This document shows, one piece after another, positions 54,491 through 64,000 of a stretch of DNA of 64,000 nt. Where the stretch lies: positions 1-64,000 of the forward strand of contig NZ_JAUOQR010000007.1 in assembly GCF_030547185.1 (NCBI RefSeq). Direction: 5' to 3'. Positions within the stretch are counted from its first letter, which is position 1. Each line of letters starts with the position of its first letter. This stretch comes from Neptuniibacter sp. 1_MG-2023 (GTDB lineage: Bacteria; Pseudomonadota; Gammaproteobacteria; Pseudomonadales; Balneatricaceae). The notes under the pieces were generated by a model. It searched no databases. It worked only from the letters and a program-made list of their open reading frames with translations, and had not been told where the DNA came from. Position numbers and translations under genes: made by a program.

Positions 54491-54992
54491 CGTTCTGTAG
54501 CTTTTCCTGCAGTGCTGCATCTTTTGCAACAATGGAATCAGTATTAGCTTGTCGCTCTTGTTTTAAACGTTCCGCAAGATCAGCATCCGCTACAGCCATA
54601 ATCTGTGCACCAAGGTAGGCTGCATTTTTAGCGCCAGCTTTACCAATAGCAACTGTAGCAACAGGAATACCACCCGGCATCTGAACAGTAGAAAGTAACG
54701 CATCTAAACCATCAAGTGATGAATTAATTGGCACACCAATCACTGGTTTAGTTGTATTCGCAGCTACGGCACCTGCTAAATGAGCAGCCATTCCGGCAGC
54801 ACAAATAAAAGCTACAGCACCACGAGCATCAGCATCTTTAACATAATCATGTGTCTGAACCGGAGTACGGTGTGCAGAGCTAACTTTAATTTCGAACGCA
54901 ACGTCCAATGAGCGCAATACGTCAACCGCAGCGGTCATTACAGGTAGGTCAGAATCCGACCCCATTAGAATAGCAAGGAATGGTTTGCTCAT
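54480..54992 (-). CDS. purE: N5-carboxyaminoimidazole ribonucleotide mutase PurE
   Basis: A 170-residue class I PurE of purine synthesis. GSDSDLPVM, SAHRTP with the catalytic His, CAAGMAAHLAG, and VPINSSLDGLDALLSTVQMPGGIPVATVAIGKAGAKNAAYLG are diagnostic. purK, its usual neighbour, is absent. Instead the gene sits between dprA and tsaC and overlaps tsaC. Confidence 0.95.
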   Translation of the reverse strand: MSKPFLAILMGSDSDLPVMTAAVDVLRSLDVAFEIKVSSAHRTPVQTHDYVKDADARGAVAFICAAGMAAHLAGAVAANTTKPVIGVPINSSLDGLDALLSTVQMPGGIPVATVAIGKAGAKNAAYLGAQIMAVADADLAERLKQERQANTDSIVAKDAALQEKLQNGEL

Positions 54993-55142
54993 GTCTCTCT
55001 CGGATAGTTAGGTTAGGATGCTGAACACTAAATGTTCAAAGCCCGCTTTGCAACAACTGTTAGGTCATAGATATAGACGAAAAATATATAGAAAAATCGA
55101 CTGATATTCCTTTTTATTTCATGTTAGGCAAACCAAACTCTT

Positions 55143-56288
55143 TTAGCACTTAATATAGCCACCCTCTCTTTGCTCTATCACTCCTTTTAATTCCATAGAG
55201 ACAAGTAGCTGACTCAACTCAGCAATGCTTAAACCACTTTGAACACTTAGCGCATCTATACAACAAACCTCATAACCTATCTGTTCTAAAACGCGGCTTT
55301 CAGCGCCACTCAACTCAACCATTAAATTATTCTGGGCACTGCTGTCTAGGTTTACGCTATCTTGCTCAAACTCCTCATTTAGATAACAACCCAATAAAGG
55401 CGCAAGTTGGTCAACCATCTCTTGCGCTGTTTCTACCAATGCGGCTCCCTCTTTAATTAACAAGTGGCAACCTCGACTTAAAGGATTATTTAATGGACCC
55501 GGCAGCGCAAAAACCTCTCGACCATGCTCCATTGCCATTCTAGCCGTAATTAAAGATCCGCTTTTCGGAGCCGCCTCAACAACCAGCACACCTACGCTCA
55601 TACCACTAATTAAGCGATTCCTTTTTGGAAAATGGGGCGCTATAGGAGGGGAGCCCAAGAAAAATTCACTTACCCAAGCACCTCCATTTCTTAAAATATC
55701 TACAGCTAATGATCGATTTCGGGCGGGATAGATCCGATCAATGCCGGTACCAAAAACAGCGACAGTAGGCTTCTCAATATCAATGCACGCCTTATGGGCC
55801 GCGGCATCAACCCCCAAAGCCAATCCCGAATTAACAACAACGCCATTTTTGGCGAATTCTAAGGCAAACCTGTAGGCTTGCTTTAAACCACTTGCAGACG
55901 CGCTCCTGCTACCGACAATCGCTATCTGGGGTAGATTAAGTGCTTGAATATTCCCACGAACAAACAAAATAGGAGGAGGATCATAAATTTCACGAAGTAA
56001 TTGGGGATAATCAGAGTGGGTGATCGGTAGGATATGTGCGTCATCAAACGATGCTTGCCACTGCGAAGCAGTATCTATAGCTTGATGAACAAGACCTTGA
56101 GAGGAGCACTGATATTCACACAGCGCATCTACAGTTTTCTGTTTAAGACCTAGCCGCTGCCATTCGATTGCAGATGCGTTAAGAAGCTTTTCAGGCGTCC
56201 AGCCTTGCTCCCATAACGCTTTAATCGAAGCCGGCCCAAGACTGGGCAGAGCTGCAACGGCGATCCAGTCCCTTGGATCTGCCGTCAT
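55143..56288 (-). CDS. dprA: DNA-processing protein DprA (Smf)
   Basis: A 381-residue protein that loads RecA on incoming single-stranded DNA in natural transformation. An N-terminal SAM-like helical domain (GPASIKALWEQGW) precedes a Rossmann-like core with AIVGSRSAS, VVNSGLALGVDAAAH, VFGTGIDRIYPARN and EAAPKSGSLITARMAMEHGREVFALPG. A C-terminal winged-helix domain (about 320-380) follows. It lies 15 bp after the LysM protein gene. Confidence 0.94.
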   Translation of the reverse strand: MTADPRDWIAVAALPSLGPASIKALWEQGWTPEKLLNASAIEWQRLGLKQKTVDALCEYQCSSQGLVHQAIDTASQWQASFDDAHILPITHSDYPQLLREIYDPPPILFVRGNIQALNLPQIAIVGSRSASASGLKQAYRFALEFAKNGVVVNSGLALGVDAAAHKACIDIEKPTVAVFGTGIDRIYPARNRSLAVDILRNGGAWVSEFFLGSPPIAPHFPKRNRLISGMSVGVLVVEAAPKSGSLITARMAMEHGREVFALPGPLNNPLSRGCHLLIKEGAALVETAQEMVDQLAPLLGCYLNEEFEQDSVNLDSSAQNNLMVELSGAESRVLEQIGYEVCCIDALSVQSGLSIAELSQLLVSMELKGVIEQREGGYIKC

Positions 56289-56303
56289 TTTTATTTCCTT
56301 AAA

Positions 56304-57332
56304 TTATGGTTGGCGCAAAGTATCGCCAATAGAAACGACATCTGTACTTTGCATAACTAAACCATAGCTTACTTTTTCGAATACTTTAAACACCATCAAT
56401 TCGCCCGAACGTTCACTAGGCAAAGTGACGAACTCTTTAGTCACAGGATCCTTAAGACGCTCACCTTTACGGTAAATAGCAAAAACATGCCCAGGCTCTA
56501 AACCTTCACGTACACCGCGGTTAATGGCGACAGCATTGAACTGCCCGCCATCTCTAACACCACCAAGCACTTTAAGAATTTTACCTTCAAGACCATCAGG
56601 AGAGGGTTGAGGATAAAAGATAGACTGTATACGAACTTCTTCGGTCGGTACTACTCGATCCAATACTCGAATCTCTTTTTTAGATTTCACAACATCAAGG
56701 GTAATAACATCGTCTGTGTGTGTTTTCACATCAGCATCAGCTACCTTAGTTAGCTCGAAACCTAATACCTCTTCCGTATCAGGGTCTACGTATTCACCAT
56801 CTGCACGATAGATGCCTTGTCGACGCTGCTCTTCTAACAAACTACCTCGAGCATAAATACGATCGCCTGCACCGGCGATGATGCGTGCACTTTTACCACC
56901 TAATACATAAGGAGCGTCCTTTAGAATATCTTCCTCTAACACACGGTTATCATTCAAAAAGCTGATGATGTCGCGTAGAGGTATCGCAGGGATAGCCTGA
57001 TCTAGCGGAGAGGTTCGCGCACGAGGATAGATACCACTATCTCGACGAACACCAAGACGAGGCTTACCATCTACCCATGTTAAGTAGATAACATCACCAG
57101 GATAAATAAGGTGTGGATTATCAACTTGTGGGTTTACGCCCCAAACCTCTGGCCATTTCCAAGGGCTTTGCAGAAAGCGCCCTGATATGTGCCATAAAGT
57201 ATCACCTTTAACTACCACGTATTCTTGTGGATAATCATCACGAAGAAGCAAACTATCCTCTCGTGTTTCAGCACTAACATGCGTAATAGAAAGCACCACA
57301 AAGGCAAGTAATCCACATAACAATTTTTTCAT
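56304..57332 (-). CDS. LysM-domain protein, TsaP-like
   Basis: A 342-residue exported protein: signal peptide (about 1-21, VSA-ET), then a LysM peptidoglycan-binding domain YVVVKGDTLWHISGRFLQSPWKWPEVW (about 38-64), and a long C-terminal region resembling the FlgT-C domain (AVAINRGVREGLEPGHVFAIYRKG). This matches TsaP, which anchors the type IV pilus secretin to peptidoglycan. Being next to dprA, it fits a surface/DNA-uptake setting, though no pilus genes are in the window. Confidence 0.82.
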   Translation of the reverse strand: MKKLLCGLLAFVVLSITHVSAETREDSLLLRDDYPQEYVVVKGDTLWHISGRFLQSPWKWPEVWGVNPQVDNPHLIYPGDVIYLTWVDGKPRLGVRRDSGIYPRARTSPLDQAIPAIPLRDIISFLNDNRVLEEDILKDAPYVLGGKSARIIAGAGDRIYARGSLLEEQRRQGIYRADGEYVDPDTEEVLGFELTKVADADVKTHTDDVITLDVVKSKKEIRVLDRVVPTEEVRIQSIFYPQPSPDGLEGKILKVLGGVRDGGQFNAVAINRGVREGLEPGHVFAIYRKGERLKDPVTKEFVTLPSERSGELMVFKVFEKVSYGLVMQSTDVVSIGDTLRQP

Positions 57333-57587
57333 GTCCAGTTCCCTTATTACCCCAAGCTATAAAACTATCAAGCTAACGAGGTAACGACAATGCATTGAGC
57401 GTTCTAATCAGTATAATAGGCAGAATAATATTTTTCGCTATCGATCTCGACATATTATTTCGGCCAATCTGCTGAAAAATCGAGAAATTTGATTAGAAAC
57501 AAAGTTACTTTCTTTCTAACGTTAGCATGTATCAATGATAGATACCTGCTGGATAGCCTCACACAACTGTAGAATAGACATTAAATC

Positions 57588-58100
57588 ATGGCAATATTAA
57601 CCATTCTAGAATACCCAGATCCTCGCCTGCGCACTATCGCAGAACCTGTAGAAACGGTTGATGATGCCGTACGTGCTCAAATTGATGACATGCTCGAAAC
57701 TATGTATGCCGCCCCCGGCATAGGTTTAGCAGCAACGCAGGTAAATATTCATAAGCGTATTGTTACTATCGATATCTCAGAAGAACAAAACGAGCCTTTA
57801 ATTCTGATTAACCCTGAATTTGAAATACTTGAAGATGAGTTACACAAATATCAGGAAGGCTGTTTATCTGTTCCCGGCTTCTATGAAGATGTGCAGCGCC
57901 CACAAAAAGTTAAGTTAAAAGCTCTAGATTACAATGGTGAGCCATACGAACTTATTGCAGACGACCTTTTAGCGGTTTGTATTCAACATGAATTAGATCA
58001 TCTAAATGGCAAGTTGTTTGTAGATTACCTTTCCATGCTTAAACGAAACCGCATTAAAGGTAAGCTTGAAAAACAGCACAAAATGGAAAAGCACGCGTAA
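57588..58100 (+). CDS. def: Peptide deformylase
   Basis: A 170-residue metalloenzyme that removes formyl from the N-terminal Met. All three motifs are present: [18 protein letters not shown] (Cys ligand) and QHELDHLNG (two His ligands and catalytic Glu). Divergent from the LysM protein gene, it heads the def-fmt-rsmB-trkA row. Confidence 0.97.
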   Translation: MAILTILEYPDPRLRTIAEPVETVDDAVRAQIDDMLETMYAAPGIGLAATQVNIHKRIVTIDISEEQNEPLILINPEFEILEDELHKYQEGCLSVPGFYEDVQRPQKVKLKALDYNGEPYELIADDLLAVCIQHELDHLNGKLFVDYLSMLKRNRIKGKLEKQHKMEKHA

Positions 58101-58124
58101 GCGCGATCGACTACACTCTATTCT

Positions 58125-58156
58125 CAGGCTTGCGCTTAACAGCGCAGGCCTGTTTT
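58125..58156 (+). terminator. Terminator-like hairpin between def and fmt
   Basis: CAGGCTTGCGC (58125-58135) pairs with GCGCAGGCCTG (58142-58152) over 11 bp with one G-U, then TTTT. It may partly uncouple def from fmt. The core arms equal those of the tRNA-Phe terminator at 84-116. Confidence 0.75.
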
Positions 58157-58178
58157 ATTTAATTTGGATAACTTTTTT

Positions 58179-59123
58179 ATGGCTAACACCCCACTTCGTA
58201 TCGTCTTTGCAGGAACGCCAGACTTCGCCGCGTACAATTTACAAGCGCTGCTGGATAGCGACCACCAAGTGATAGCGGTGTATACCCAGCCTGATAAAAA
58301 AGGAAAACGCAAAAACCAAATGGCACCAAGGCCGGTTAAAGACCTTGCTCAAGCCCATAACATCCCTGTTTTTCAGCCCACCAGCTTAAAAACCGAGGAG
58401 GAGCAGCAAGTACTCGCTAACCTTGAAGCCGACATTATGGTTGTTGTTGCTTATGGAATGCTCTTGCCACCCTCCATATTAGAAACTCCCCGTTTAGGCT
58501 GTATTAATGTGCATGGCTCACTTCTGCCACGCTGGAGAGGTGCCGCCCCTGTAGAACGCTCTATGTTAGCCGGTGATGCAGAAACCGGCGTCACCATCAT
58601 GCAGATGGATGAAGGTTTAGATACCGGTGACATGCTTTTAAAAGCCGCAACACCTATAAATGAAACAGATACAGCAGCGTCCCTTTTTGATCGTTTAAGT
58701 GGCATAGGTGCAACCGCCTTAATCGAAACATTAAACGGCCTATGTGAAGGAAACATTGCTGCTGAAATGCAAGATAATGAGTTAGCAACTTATGCCCACA
58801 AGCTCAGCAAAGAAGAGGGCGTGATCGACTGGAACCAATCAGCAGAAGCTATTGATCTAAAGATTCGCGCATTGAGCCCACGTATAGCGGTTACTTTCCA
58901 GCTAGAAGGTGAAACAATTAAGTTGCTTGAATGCGAACGACTAGATCAACAAGGTGTAGCAGGACAAATTCTTCCCTCTGATAAAAAAAGCATCGTTGTT
59001 GGCTGCGGGGAAGGGGCTATCAAAATCAAGATGCTGCAACTCCCCGGTAAAAAGCCTATGGATGCAGCTTCAGTACTCAACTCTAAACGTGAACAGTTTA
59101 GTGCTGGCGTACAACTAGGATAA
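58179..59123 (+). CDS. fmt: Methionyl-tRNA formyltransferase
   Basis: A 314-residue enzyme that formylates initiator Met-tRNA. It shows FAGTPDFAAYNLQALL, the folate/formyl site NVHGSLLPRWRGAAPVERSMLAGD with catalytic Asn-His, then MDEGLDTGDML, and a C-terminal OB-like domain after about residue 205. ATG 58179 fits the family N-terminus better than the TTG at 58164. It is followed 5 bp later by rsmB. Confidence 0.96.
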   Translation: MANTPLRIVFAGTPDFAAYNLQALLDSDHQVIAVYTQPDKKGKRKNQMAPRPVKDLAQAHNIPVFQPTSLKTEEEQQVLANLEADIMVVVAYGMLLPPSILETPRLGCINVHGSLLPRWRGAAPVERSMLAGDAETGVTIMQMDEGLDTGDMLLKAATPINETDTAASLFDRLSGIGATALIETLNGLCEGNIAAEMQDNELATYAHKLSKEEGVIDWNQSAEAIDLKIRALSPRIAVTFQLEGETIKLLECERLDQQGVAGQILPSDKKSIVVGCGEGAIKIKMLQLPGKKPMDAASVLNSKREQFSAGVQLG

Positions 59124-59128
59124 CTATA

Positions 59129-60436
59129 ATGACATCCAATGTCCGTGCCTTAGCCGCTCAAGTGTTGACTCCTTTATTGCAGAACAAAGGTTCGCTCAAC
59201 ACCCAGCTCCCCGCTATTGAGCGACGCTGCCCAGAGAAAGATCGCGCCTTACTTCGCGAACTCTGCTATGGCACTATGCGTCACCACCCACAGTTAAATT
59301 GCATAATAAAACTGCTTCAAAATCGCGCTTTCAAATTTCGCGATATAGACATTAAAGCGATTGTGCTTCTAGGTTTATACCAACTTCAACATACACGTAT
59401 TCCCGCCCATGCAGCCATCAGTGAAAGTGTTGAGGCTTGCAGGGATTTAGATAAGGAGTGGGCAGGTAAAGTTGTGAACGCTATTTTACGCCGCTTCCAA
59501 CGGGAACAAGAGGAGTTGATCGACTCATTATCAGACAACGAATCTTACCAATTTAACCACCCCGAGTGGATGATCGCTAAATTAAAAAACAACTGGCCGG
59601 ATCATTGGCAACAGATCCTACAAGCCAACAATGAACAAGCACCTCTGACGTTAAGAATCAACGCACTCAAAACAGATAGAGAAAGCTATTTAACTCAGCT
59701 TGAACCCATCGTTGATGCAGAGAAAACCGAATTTAGTCCCACAGGAATTCGCCTATCCACCTCATTAAATATTGAATCACTGCCCGGTTATGAGGAAGGC
59801 GCCTTTAGTGTGCAAGATGAGGCGGCCCAACTATCCGCCCAACTACTAGATTTGCAGGCAGGTCAAACCGTTCTCGATGCTTGCGCGGCCCCAGGTGGAA
59901 AACTATGCCACCTATTGGAAAGTGAACCCGCTCTAGCCTCCGTTGATGCCGTTGAACTAGAAGAGAGAAGAGCAGGGCGAATCGAAGAAAACCTAGAGCG
60001 CTTAGATTTAGATGCCAATGTAATTATTGCTGATGCTTCACATCAAGAGTGGTGGGACGGAACGCTCTACGATCGAATTCTATTAGATGCACCCTGTTCA
60101 GCCACCGGCGTTATTAGACGCAATCCAGATATTAAATATTTACGCCAAGGTGAAGATATTCATGAAACATCTAAACTACAATTATCTATCTTAGAAAACT
60201 GCTGGTCGATGCTCAAACCAGGCGGAAAATTACTCTATGCAACTTGCTCCATTTTCCCGCAAGAAAATGAGCGACAGATAAAGCGCTTTATTGCACAAAC
60301 AGACGATGTAACAGAGATAAAAATTGATGCACCTTGGGGAATTGCCCGCGAGCATGGACGTCAATTATTTCCACAAATCAATCGCCATGATGGTTTCTAT
60401 TATGCACTGCTGGAAAAACAGAGTAAGCTCGACTAA
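59129..60436 (+). CDS. rsmB: 16S rRNA (cytosine-967 C5)-methyltransferase RsmB
   Basis: A 435-residue SAM-dependent enzyme with an N-terminal NusB-like RNA-binding domain (about 1-140) and a C-terminal Rossmann methyltransferase. It contains VLDACAAPGGKLCHLLE (SAM), LLDAPCSATGVIRRNPDIKY and YATCSIFPQENERQI with the two catalytic cysteines. AGGATAA lies just before the ATG. Part of fmt-rsmB-trkA. Confidence 0.97.
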   Translation: MTSNVRALAAQVLTPLLQNKGSLNTQLPAIERRCPEKDRALLRELCYGTMRHHPQLNCIIKLLQNRAFKFRDIDIKAIVLLGLYQLQHTRIPAHAAISESVEACRDLDKEWAGKVVNAILRRFQREQEELIDSLSDNESYQFNHPEWMIAKLKNNWPDHWQQILQANNEQAPLTLRINALKTDRESYLTQLEPIVDAEKTEFSPTGIRLSTSLNIESLPGYEEGAFSVQDEAAQLSAQLLDLQAGQTVLDACAAPGGKLCHLLESEPALASVDAVELEERRAGRIEENLERLDLDANVIIADASHQEWWDGTLYDRILLDAPCSATGVIRRNPDIKYLRQGEDIHETSKLQLSILENCWSMLKPGGKLLYATCSIFPQENERQIKRFIAQTDDVTEIKIDAPWGIAREHGRQLFPQINRHDGFYYALLEKQSKLD

Positions 60437-60478
60437 AACGGCGACTCTACCGCCTCTAGCAGCAGTAAAAGGCTGATA

Positions 60479-61855
60479 ATGAAGATTATTATTCTAGGTG
60501 CCGGGCAAGTTGGCGGCACACTGGCTGAGAATTTAGCCCGAGAAGATAACGACATCACCGTCGTCGACACAGACACGAATCGACTGCGAGAACTTCAAGA
60601 CAGACTCGATATTCGTACCATCGAAGGCAAAGCCTCATACCCAACGGTACTGGAACAGGCCGGTGCGGTAGATGCTGATATGTTGATTGCAGTTACCAAC
60701 TCTGACGAAGTTAATATGCTCGCCTGTCAGATTGCACAAACACTGTTCAACACGCCAACAAAGATCGCTCGTGTTCGCGAGCATGATTACCTCAACAAAA
60801 ACCAGAAGATTTTTGGCGAAAAAGGCATCCCTATTGATGTAAAAATCAGCCCTGAATTTCTAGTTACCAAACATATCAAACGCCTTATTCAGCACCCAGG
60901 CGCACTGCAAGTACTCGATTTTGCCGATGGAAAAGCACAACTTGTAGCAGTAAAGGCTTACTATGGCGGCCCACTGGTAGGGCGCGAAATATCTTACCTT
61001 CGTGCACATATGCCCGCCGTTGATACCCGCGTTGCAGCCATTTTCCGTAGTGGTAGTCCTATTATCCCTAAAGGGGATACAGTGATTGAAGCAGACGATG
61101 AAGTCTTCTTTATCGCTGCACGAAAAGATATTTTGGCAGTAATGAGCGAGCTACGCCGTCTCGATAACCCCTATAAGCGCATTATCATCGCCGGAGGCGG
61201 TAATATAGGTGCCCGCTTAGCGGAATCTATAGAAGATCGCTACCAAGTAAAGATTATTGAACGGAACCTCGAACGCTGTAACAAACTGGCCCGCACCTTA
61301 GATAAAACCATTGTACTTCAAGGAAGCGCCTCCGATAGAGAGCTTCTAATCGAAGAGAATATCGAAGATACCGATGTATTTTGCGCTCTGACTAACGATG
61401 ATGAGGCCAATATCATGGCCTCAATGCTCGCAAAGCGCCAAGGTGTTCGCACAGTAATGACCCTTATCAATAACCCCGCTTATGTAGATTTAGTACAAGG
61501 CGGCGCTATAGATATTGCCATATCCCCCCAACAAACAACTATTGGTGCACTGCTAACCCATGTGCGCCGAGGTGATGTTGTTGCAGTACATGCTTTACGA
61601 CGAGGCGCGGCAGAAGCCTTAGAGGCGGTTGCCCATGGGGACAGCTCATCCTCAAAGGTGGTAGGCAAAGCTATCGAAGAGATCAAGTTACCTGAAGGTA
61701 CGACCATTGGAGCTATTGTTCGTAACGATCAAGTACTTATTGCTCACGATGATGTTGTCGTTGAAAGTGGCGACCACGTGATCTTATTCCTTGTCGACAA
61801 ACGACGAATTAAAGAGGTTGAGCGACTTTTCCAAGTTGGCTTAACTTTCTTCTAA
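60479..61855 (+). CDS. trkA: Trk potassium uptake regulatory NAD-binding protein TrkA
   Basis: A 458-residue peripheral membrane protein with two tandem RCK units. Each has a Rossmann nucleotide motif: [17 protein letters not shown] (about 3-19) and [17 protein letters not shown] (about 234-250), each followed by a TrkA-C domain. It gates the TrkH/TrkG channel. It is 15 bp upstream of trkH, which is unusual compared with E. coli, where they are apart. Confidence 0.97.
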   Translation: MKIIILGAGQVGGTLAENLAREDNDITVVDTDTNRLRELQDRLDIRTIEGKASYPTVLEQAGAVDADMLIAVTNSDEVNMLACQIAQTLFNTPTKIARVREHDYLNKNQKIFGEKGIPIDVKISPEFLVTKHIKRLIQHPGALQVLDFADGKAQLVAVKAYYGGPLVGREISYLRAHMPAVDTRVAAIFRSGSPIIPKGDTVIEADDEVFFIAARKDILAVMSELRRLDNPYKRIIIAGGGNIGARLAESIEDRYQVKIIERNLERCNKLARTLDKTIVLQGSASDRELLIEENIEDTDVFCALTNDDEANIMASMLAKRQGVRTVMTLINNPAYVDLVQGGAIDIAISPQQTTIGALLTHVRRGDVVAVHALRRGAAEALEAVAHGDSSSSKVVGKAIEEIKLPEGTTIGAIVRNDQVLIAHDDVVVESGDHVILFLVDKRRIKEVERLFQVGLTFF

Positions 61856-61870
61856 GCGGTAATTGATCAA

Positions 61871-63319
61871 ATGCATTACAAAGTAATTCTGCGCATTCTT
61901 GGTATTTTGCTGATGATATTCAGCTTTTCCATGTTGCCGCCTTTAGCTATCTCATATATTTACGCGGACGGCGCTGAGTTCGCATTTATCGCTGGTTTTT
62001 TTATCACACTAATAACCGGGTTTATTATCTGGATTCCGGTTTACCGCGTTAGACAAGACCTCCGCACACGAGATGGATTTTTAATTACGGTACTCTTCTG
62101 GGCAGTATTGGGTTTTTTCGGGGCCTTTCCTTTTATGATCACCGAGGATCCCCACCTCTCTTTCGTTGATGCTGTGTTTGAATCTATGTCCGGTTTAACA
62201 ACCACCGGAGCCACCGTTATAACCGGTATTGATTATCTGCCTAAATCAATCCTCTTCTATCGCCAACAACTCCAATGGTTAGGCGGTATGGGTATCATCG
62301 TATTAGCGGTGGCGATTCTGCCAATGCTGGGTATCGGGGGCATGCAGCTATACAGGGCAGAGATACCTGGGCCGGTAAAAGACTCTAAACTTACGCCGCG
62401 TATTACTGAAACAGCCAAAGCCCTTTGGTATATCTATCTATCCCTAACAATCGTTTGTGGCGTAGGTTATTGGCTAGCAGGCATGGACGTATTTGACGCG
62501 GTGAGTCATAGCTTCTCCACCGTCGCGATTGGTGGATTCTCAACCCACGATGCCAGTATTGGTCACTTTGATTCAGTCACTATAGAACTGATCTGCGTGT
62601 TCTTTATGATTGTCTCCACCGCTAACTTTGGCCTGCATTTCTTTGCTTGGCGCCAACGCTCTATCAGCCACTATTTAAAAGACCCTGAATTCAAGTTTTA
62701 CCTTTCAACATTGGTCGGTATAACAATAATTGCCCTTATAGCCTTAATCGTCACCAACACTTATGAGCCTGCAGAATCTCTCCGTAAAGCGTTGTTCATG
62801 GTTGTCTCTATAGCCACAACAACCGGCTTCGCGACTGCTGACTTTGCCCACTGGCCCGTCATGCTGCCATTCCTCCTCTTCGTCGCCACCTTTGCCGGCG
62901 GCTGTGCAGGCTCAACCGGCGGCGGTATGAAAGTAATACGTGTTTTACTTATCCTCAAACAGGGTTATCGTGAGATTCAACGTCTCGTTCACCCGAACGC
63001 GATCATTCCCGTTAAACTAGGCAAAAAGCCCGTATCCGATCGCGTATTAGAAGCGGTCTGGGGATTTTTCTCGGTTTATATGATCGTATTCGTTGTCATG
63101 CTACTTGCATTACTCGCTACCGGTTTAGATCAAGTAACAGCCTGGTCTGCCGTAGGTGCAACCTTGAACAATTTAGGTCCGGGTCTAGGTGGCGTTTCAA
63201 CCCATTACGGTGACTTAAATCAGCCAGCAAAATGGGTGCTTTGTTTTGCAATGCTGCTAGGGCGATTAGAAGTATTCACACTGCTTGTATTATTTACACC
63301 TATATTCTGGAAACGATAA
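61871..63319 (+). CDS. trkH: Trk potassium uptake channel protein TrkH
   Basis: A 482-residue polytopic K+ channel/transporter. Four P-loop repeats include ESMSGLTTTGATVITGID, FSTVAIGGFSTHDAS, VSIATTTGFATADF and TLNNLGPGLGGVSTHYGDL, whose glycines line the K+ filter. GGCAGSTGGGMKVIR is the cytoplasmic TrkA-contact region. K+ uptake is the first osmotic response that precedes ectoine build-up. Confidence 0.96.
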   Translation: MHYKVILRILGILLMIFSFSMLPPLAISYIYADGAEFAFIAGFFITLITGFIIWIPVYRVRQDLRTRDGFLITVLFWAVLGFFGAFPFMITEDPHLSFVDAVFESMSGLTTTGATVITGIDYLPKSILFYRQQLQWLGGMGIIVLAVAILPMLGIGGMQLYRAEIPGPVKDSKLTPRITETAKALWYIYLSLTIVCGVGYWLAGMDVFDAVSHSFSTVAIGGFSTHDASIGHFDSVTIELICVFFMIVSTANFGLHFFAWRQRSISHYLKDPEFKFYLSTLVGITIIALIALIVTNTYEPAESLRKALFMVVSIATTTGFATADFAHWPVMLPFLLFVATFAGGCAGSTGGGMKVIRVLLILKQGYREIQRLVHPNAIIPVKLGKKPVSDRVLEAVWGFFSVYMIVFVVMLLALLATGLDQVTAWSAVGATLNNLGPGLGGVSTHYGDLNQPAKWVLCFAMLLGRLEVFTLLVLFTPIFWKR

Positions 63320-63368
63320 GTAACCTGTAAAATAGATTTTAAGTTATTAAAAAGTTGAGACCTAAACC

Positions 63369-63815
63369 ATGCGTTATACCGTATACCTTTCTGGCGAAAT
63401 TCATTCCGACTGGCGCGACCAGATCAAAAAAGCTATTAATCAAAACGGCCTACCGATCGACGTCTTAACGCCAAATACAGACCACGAATCAAGTGATGGT
63501 TGCGCTACCGAAATTTTAGGCCCAGAAGAGTCCAATTTCTGGACCGATCACAAATCAGCAAAAATGAATACTATGCGCCACATGACCGCTATCAAACGCG
63601 CAGATATAGTGATTGTTCGTTTTGGCAATAAATACCGCCAATGGAATGCAGCCTTTGATGCGGGCTTTGCGATTGCTAATGGAAAATCACTTATTGTGGA
63701 ACACGCTCCAGAACTAACCCATCCACTCAAAGAGATCGATGCCTGTGCTCATGCCGTTGCAGAAAACACTGAACAGGTTATTGAGACCCTTAAATACCTC
63801 TGTTTAGATTACTAA
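63369..63815 (+). CDS. ytoQ: YtoQ-family protein
   Basis: A 148-residue cytosolic protein of the YtoQ family (nucleoside 2-deoxyribosyltransferase-like fold). It starts YTVYLSGEIHSDWRDQI, with CATEILGPEESNFWTDHKSAKMNTMR, RADIVIVRFGNKYRQWNAAFDAGFAIANGK and a final helix. The biochemical role is not established. Own terminator downstream. Confidence 0.9.
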   Translation: MRYTVYLSGEIHSDWRDQIKKAINQNGLPIDVLTPNTDHESSDGCATEILGPEESNFWTDHKSAKMNTMRHMTAIKRADIVIVRFGNKYRQWNAAFDAGFAIANGKSLIVEHAPELTHPLKEIDACAHAVAENTEQVIETLKYLCLDY

Positions 63816-63828
63816 TTTTCTACCTTGA

Positions 63829-63861
63829 GATTGGGCAGACTTTAGTTCTGCTCAATCTTTT
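63829..63861 (+). terminator. Terminator of ytoQ
   Basis: GATTGGGCAG (63829-63838) pairs with CTGCTCAATC (63848-63857) with one G-U pair, followed by TTTT. Confidence 0.82.
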
Positions 63862-63961
63862 CACTAAAAAACCCTTTTTATCCCATCTTCTCTGCATTCC
63901 TAAGACCGATTGATCATTTTTTGTTGTATAATTGCCGGCTAATTTTTCGGCCAATTTTACA

Positions 63962-64000
63962 ATGGTGAACTCTGTGACTGATAAGGCAACCCCAGACGTA
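63962..64000 (+). CDS. Start of an unidentified gene, cut by window end
   Basis: ATG at 63962 opens 13 codons (MVNSVTDKATPDV) to the end of the window. A -10-like TATAAT occurs near 63926, and a small hairpin GCCG/CGGC lies between it and the start. There are too few residues to identify the product, and GTG codons at 63965 and 63974 are other possible starts. Confidence 0.4.
   Translation, partial: MVNSVTDKATPDV

Noticed and set aside
57480-57502. Near-FNR site TTGATTAGAAACAA upstream of def
   Set aside because: The second half-site is wrong (AACAA rather than ATCAA) and a housekeeping deformylase is an unlikely target.

Overview
The window is a contiguous chromosomal stretch from a marine, salt-adapted gammaproteobacterium, most likely of the Oceanospirillaceae type (Neptunomonas, Neptuniibacter or Amphritea-like; this placement is inferred from gene content, not computed). 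It carries a full ectoine pathway with its own aspartate kinase and MarR-type regulator, two Na+/H+ antiporters (NhaA, NhaD) and TrkA/TrkH potassium uptake. Near the right end is the conserved block aroE-hemF-tsaC-dprA-LysM protein / def-fmt-rsmB-trkA, as in pseudomonads. No rRNA, insertion sequence, phage or CRISPR array was seen.

Layout. 1-213: two identical tandem tRNA-Phe genes. 0.6-8.3 kb: a glutathione transferase behind two TetR-like operators, nhaA, and the ectoine locus (ectR divergent from ectABC, then ask). 8.5-12.5 kb: two unknown genes, then a minus-strand pair of a DUF3095 cyclase-like protein and a diguanylate cyclase. 12.9-16.9 kb: two histidine kinase/response regulator pairs of the same MoxYX-like architecture, tail to tail. 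17-20.3 kb: a cupin and modABC behind a ModE-like box. 20.3-28.3 kb, minus strand: nhaD, rhodanese, 3-hydroxyisobutyryl-CoA hydrolase, an orphan NosR-like flavo-iron-sulfur membrane protein, a metallophosphoesterase and a sodium:solute symporter. 28.4-33.8 kb: GST and LysR around a perfect FNR-type box, two envelope proteins, a short CDF transporter, a 40-residue membrane protein with its own promoter and terminator signals, and an orphan substrate-binding protein.

33.9-39.4 kb: zinc uptake. znuA is divergent from zur-znuC-znuB-dinF-PQQ sugar dehydrogenase; every junction in the latter chain overlaps, and a perfect Zur-box core lies between the two units. 39.5-43.1 kb: yheV, prlC, a gamma-carbonic anhydrase and a lipoprotein. 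43.2-48.2 kb: a Fur-box-preceded imelysin / di-heme oxidoreductase / imelysin / DUF1513 module. 48.3-49.4 kb: an LbtU-type outer-membrane porin preceded by the same 13-bp Zur core as znuA/zur. 49.6-64 kb: LonH-like protease, the aroE-to-trkH housekeeping block, ytoQ, and the first codons of another gene.

The strongest leads for new biology are the apparent zinc control of an LbtU ('siderophore') porin, the zinc operon that runs on into a MATE exporter and a sugar dehydrogenase, the unannotated 40-residue membrane protein with a sigma-54-like promoter, and the paired convergent MoxYX-like sensors beside a DUF3095/GGDEF operon.
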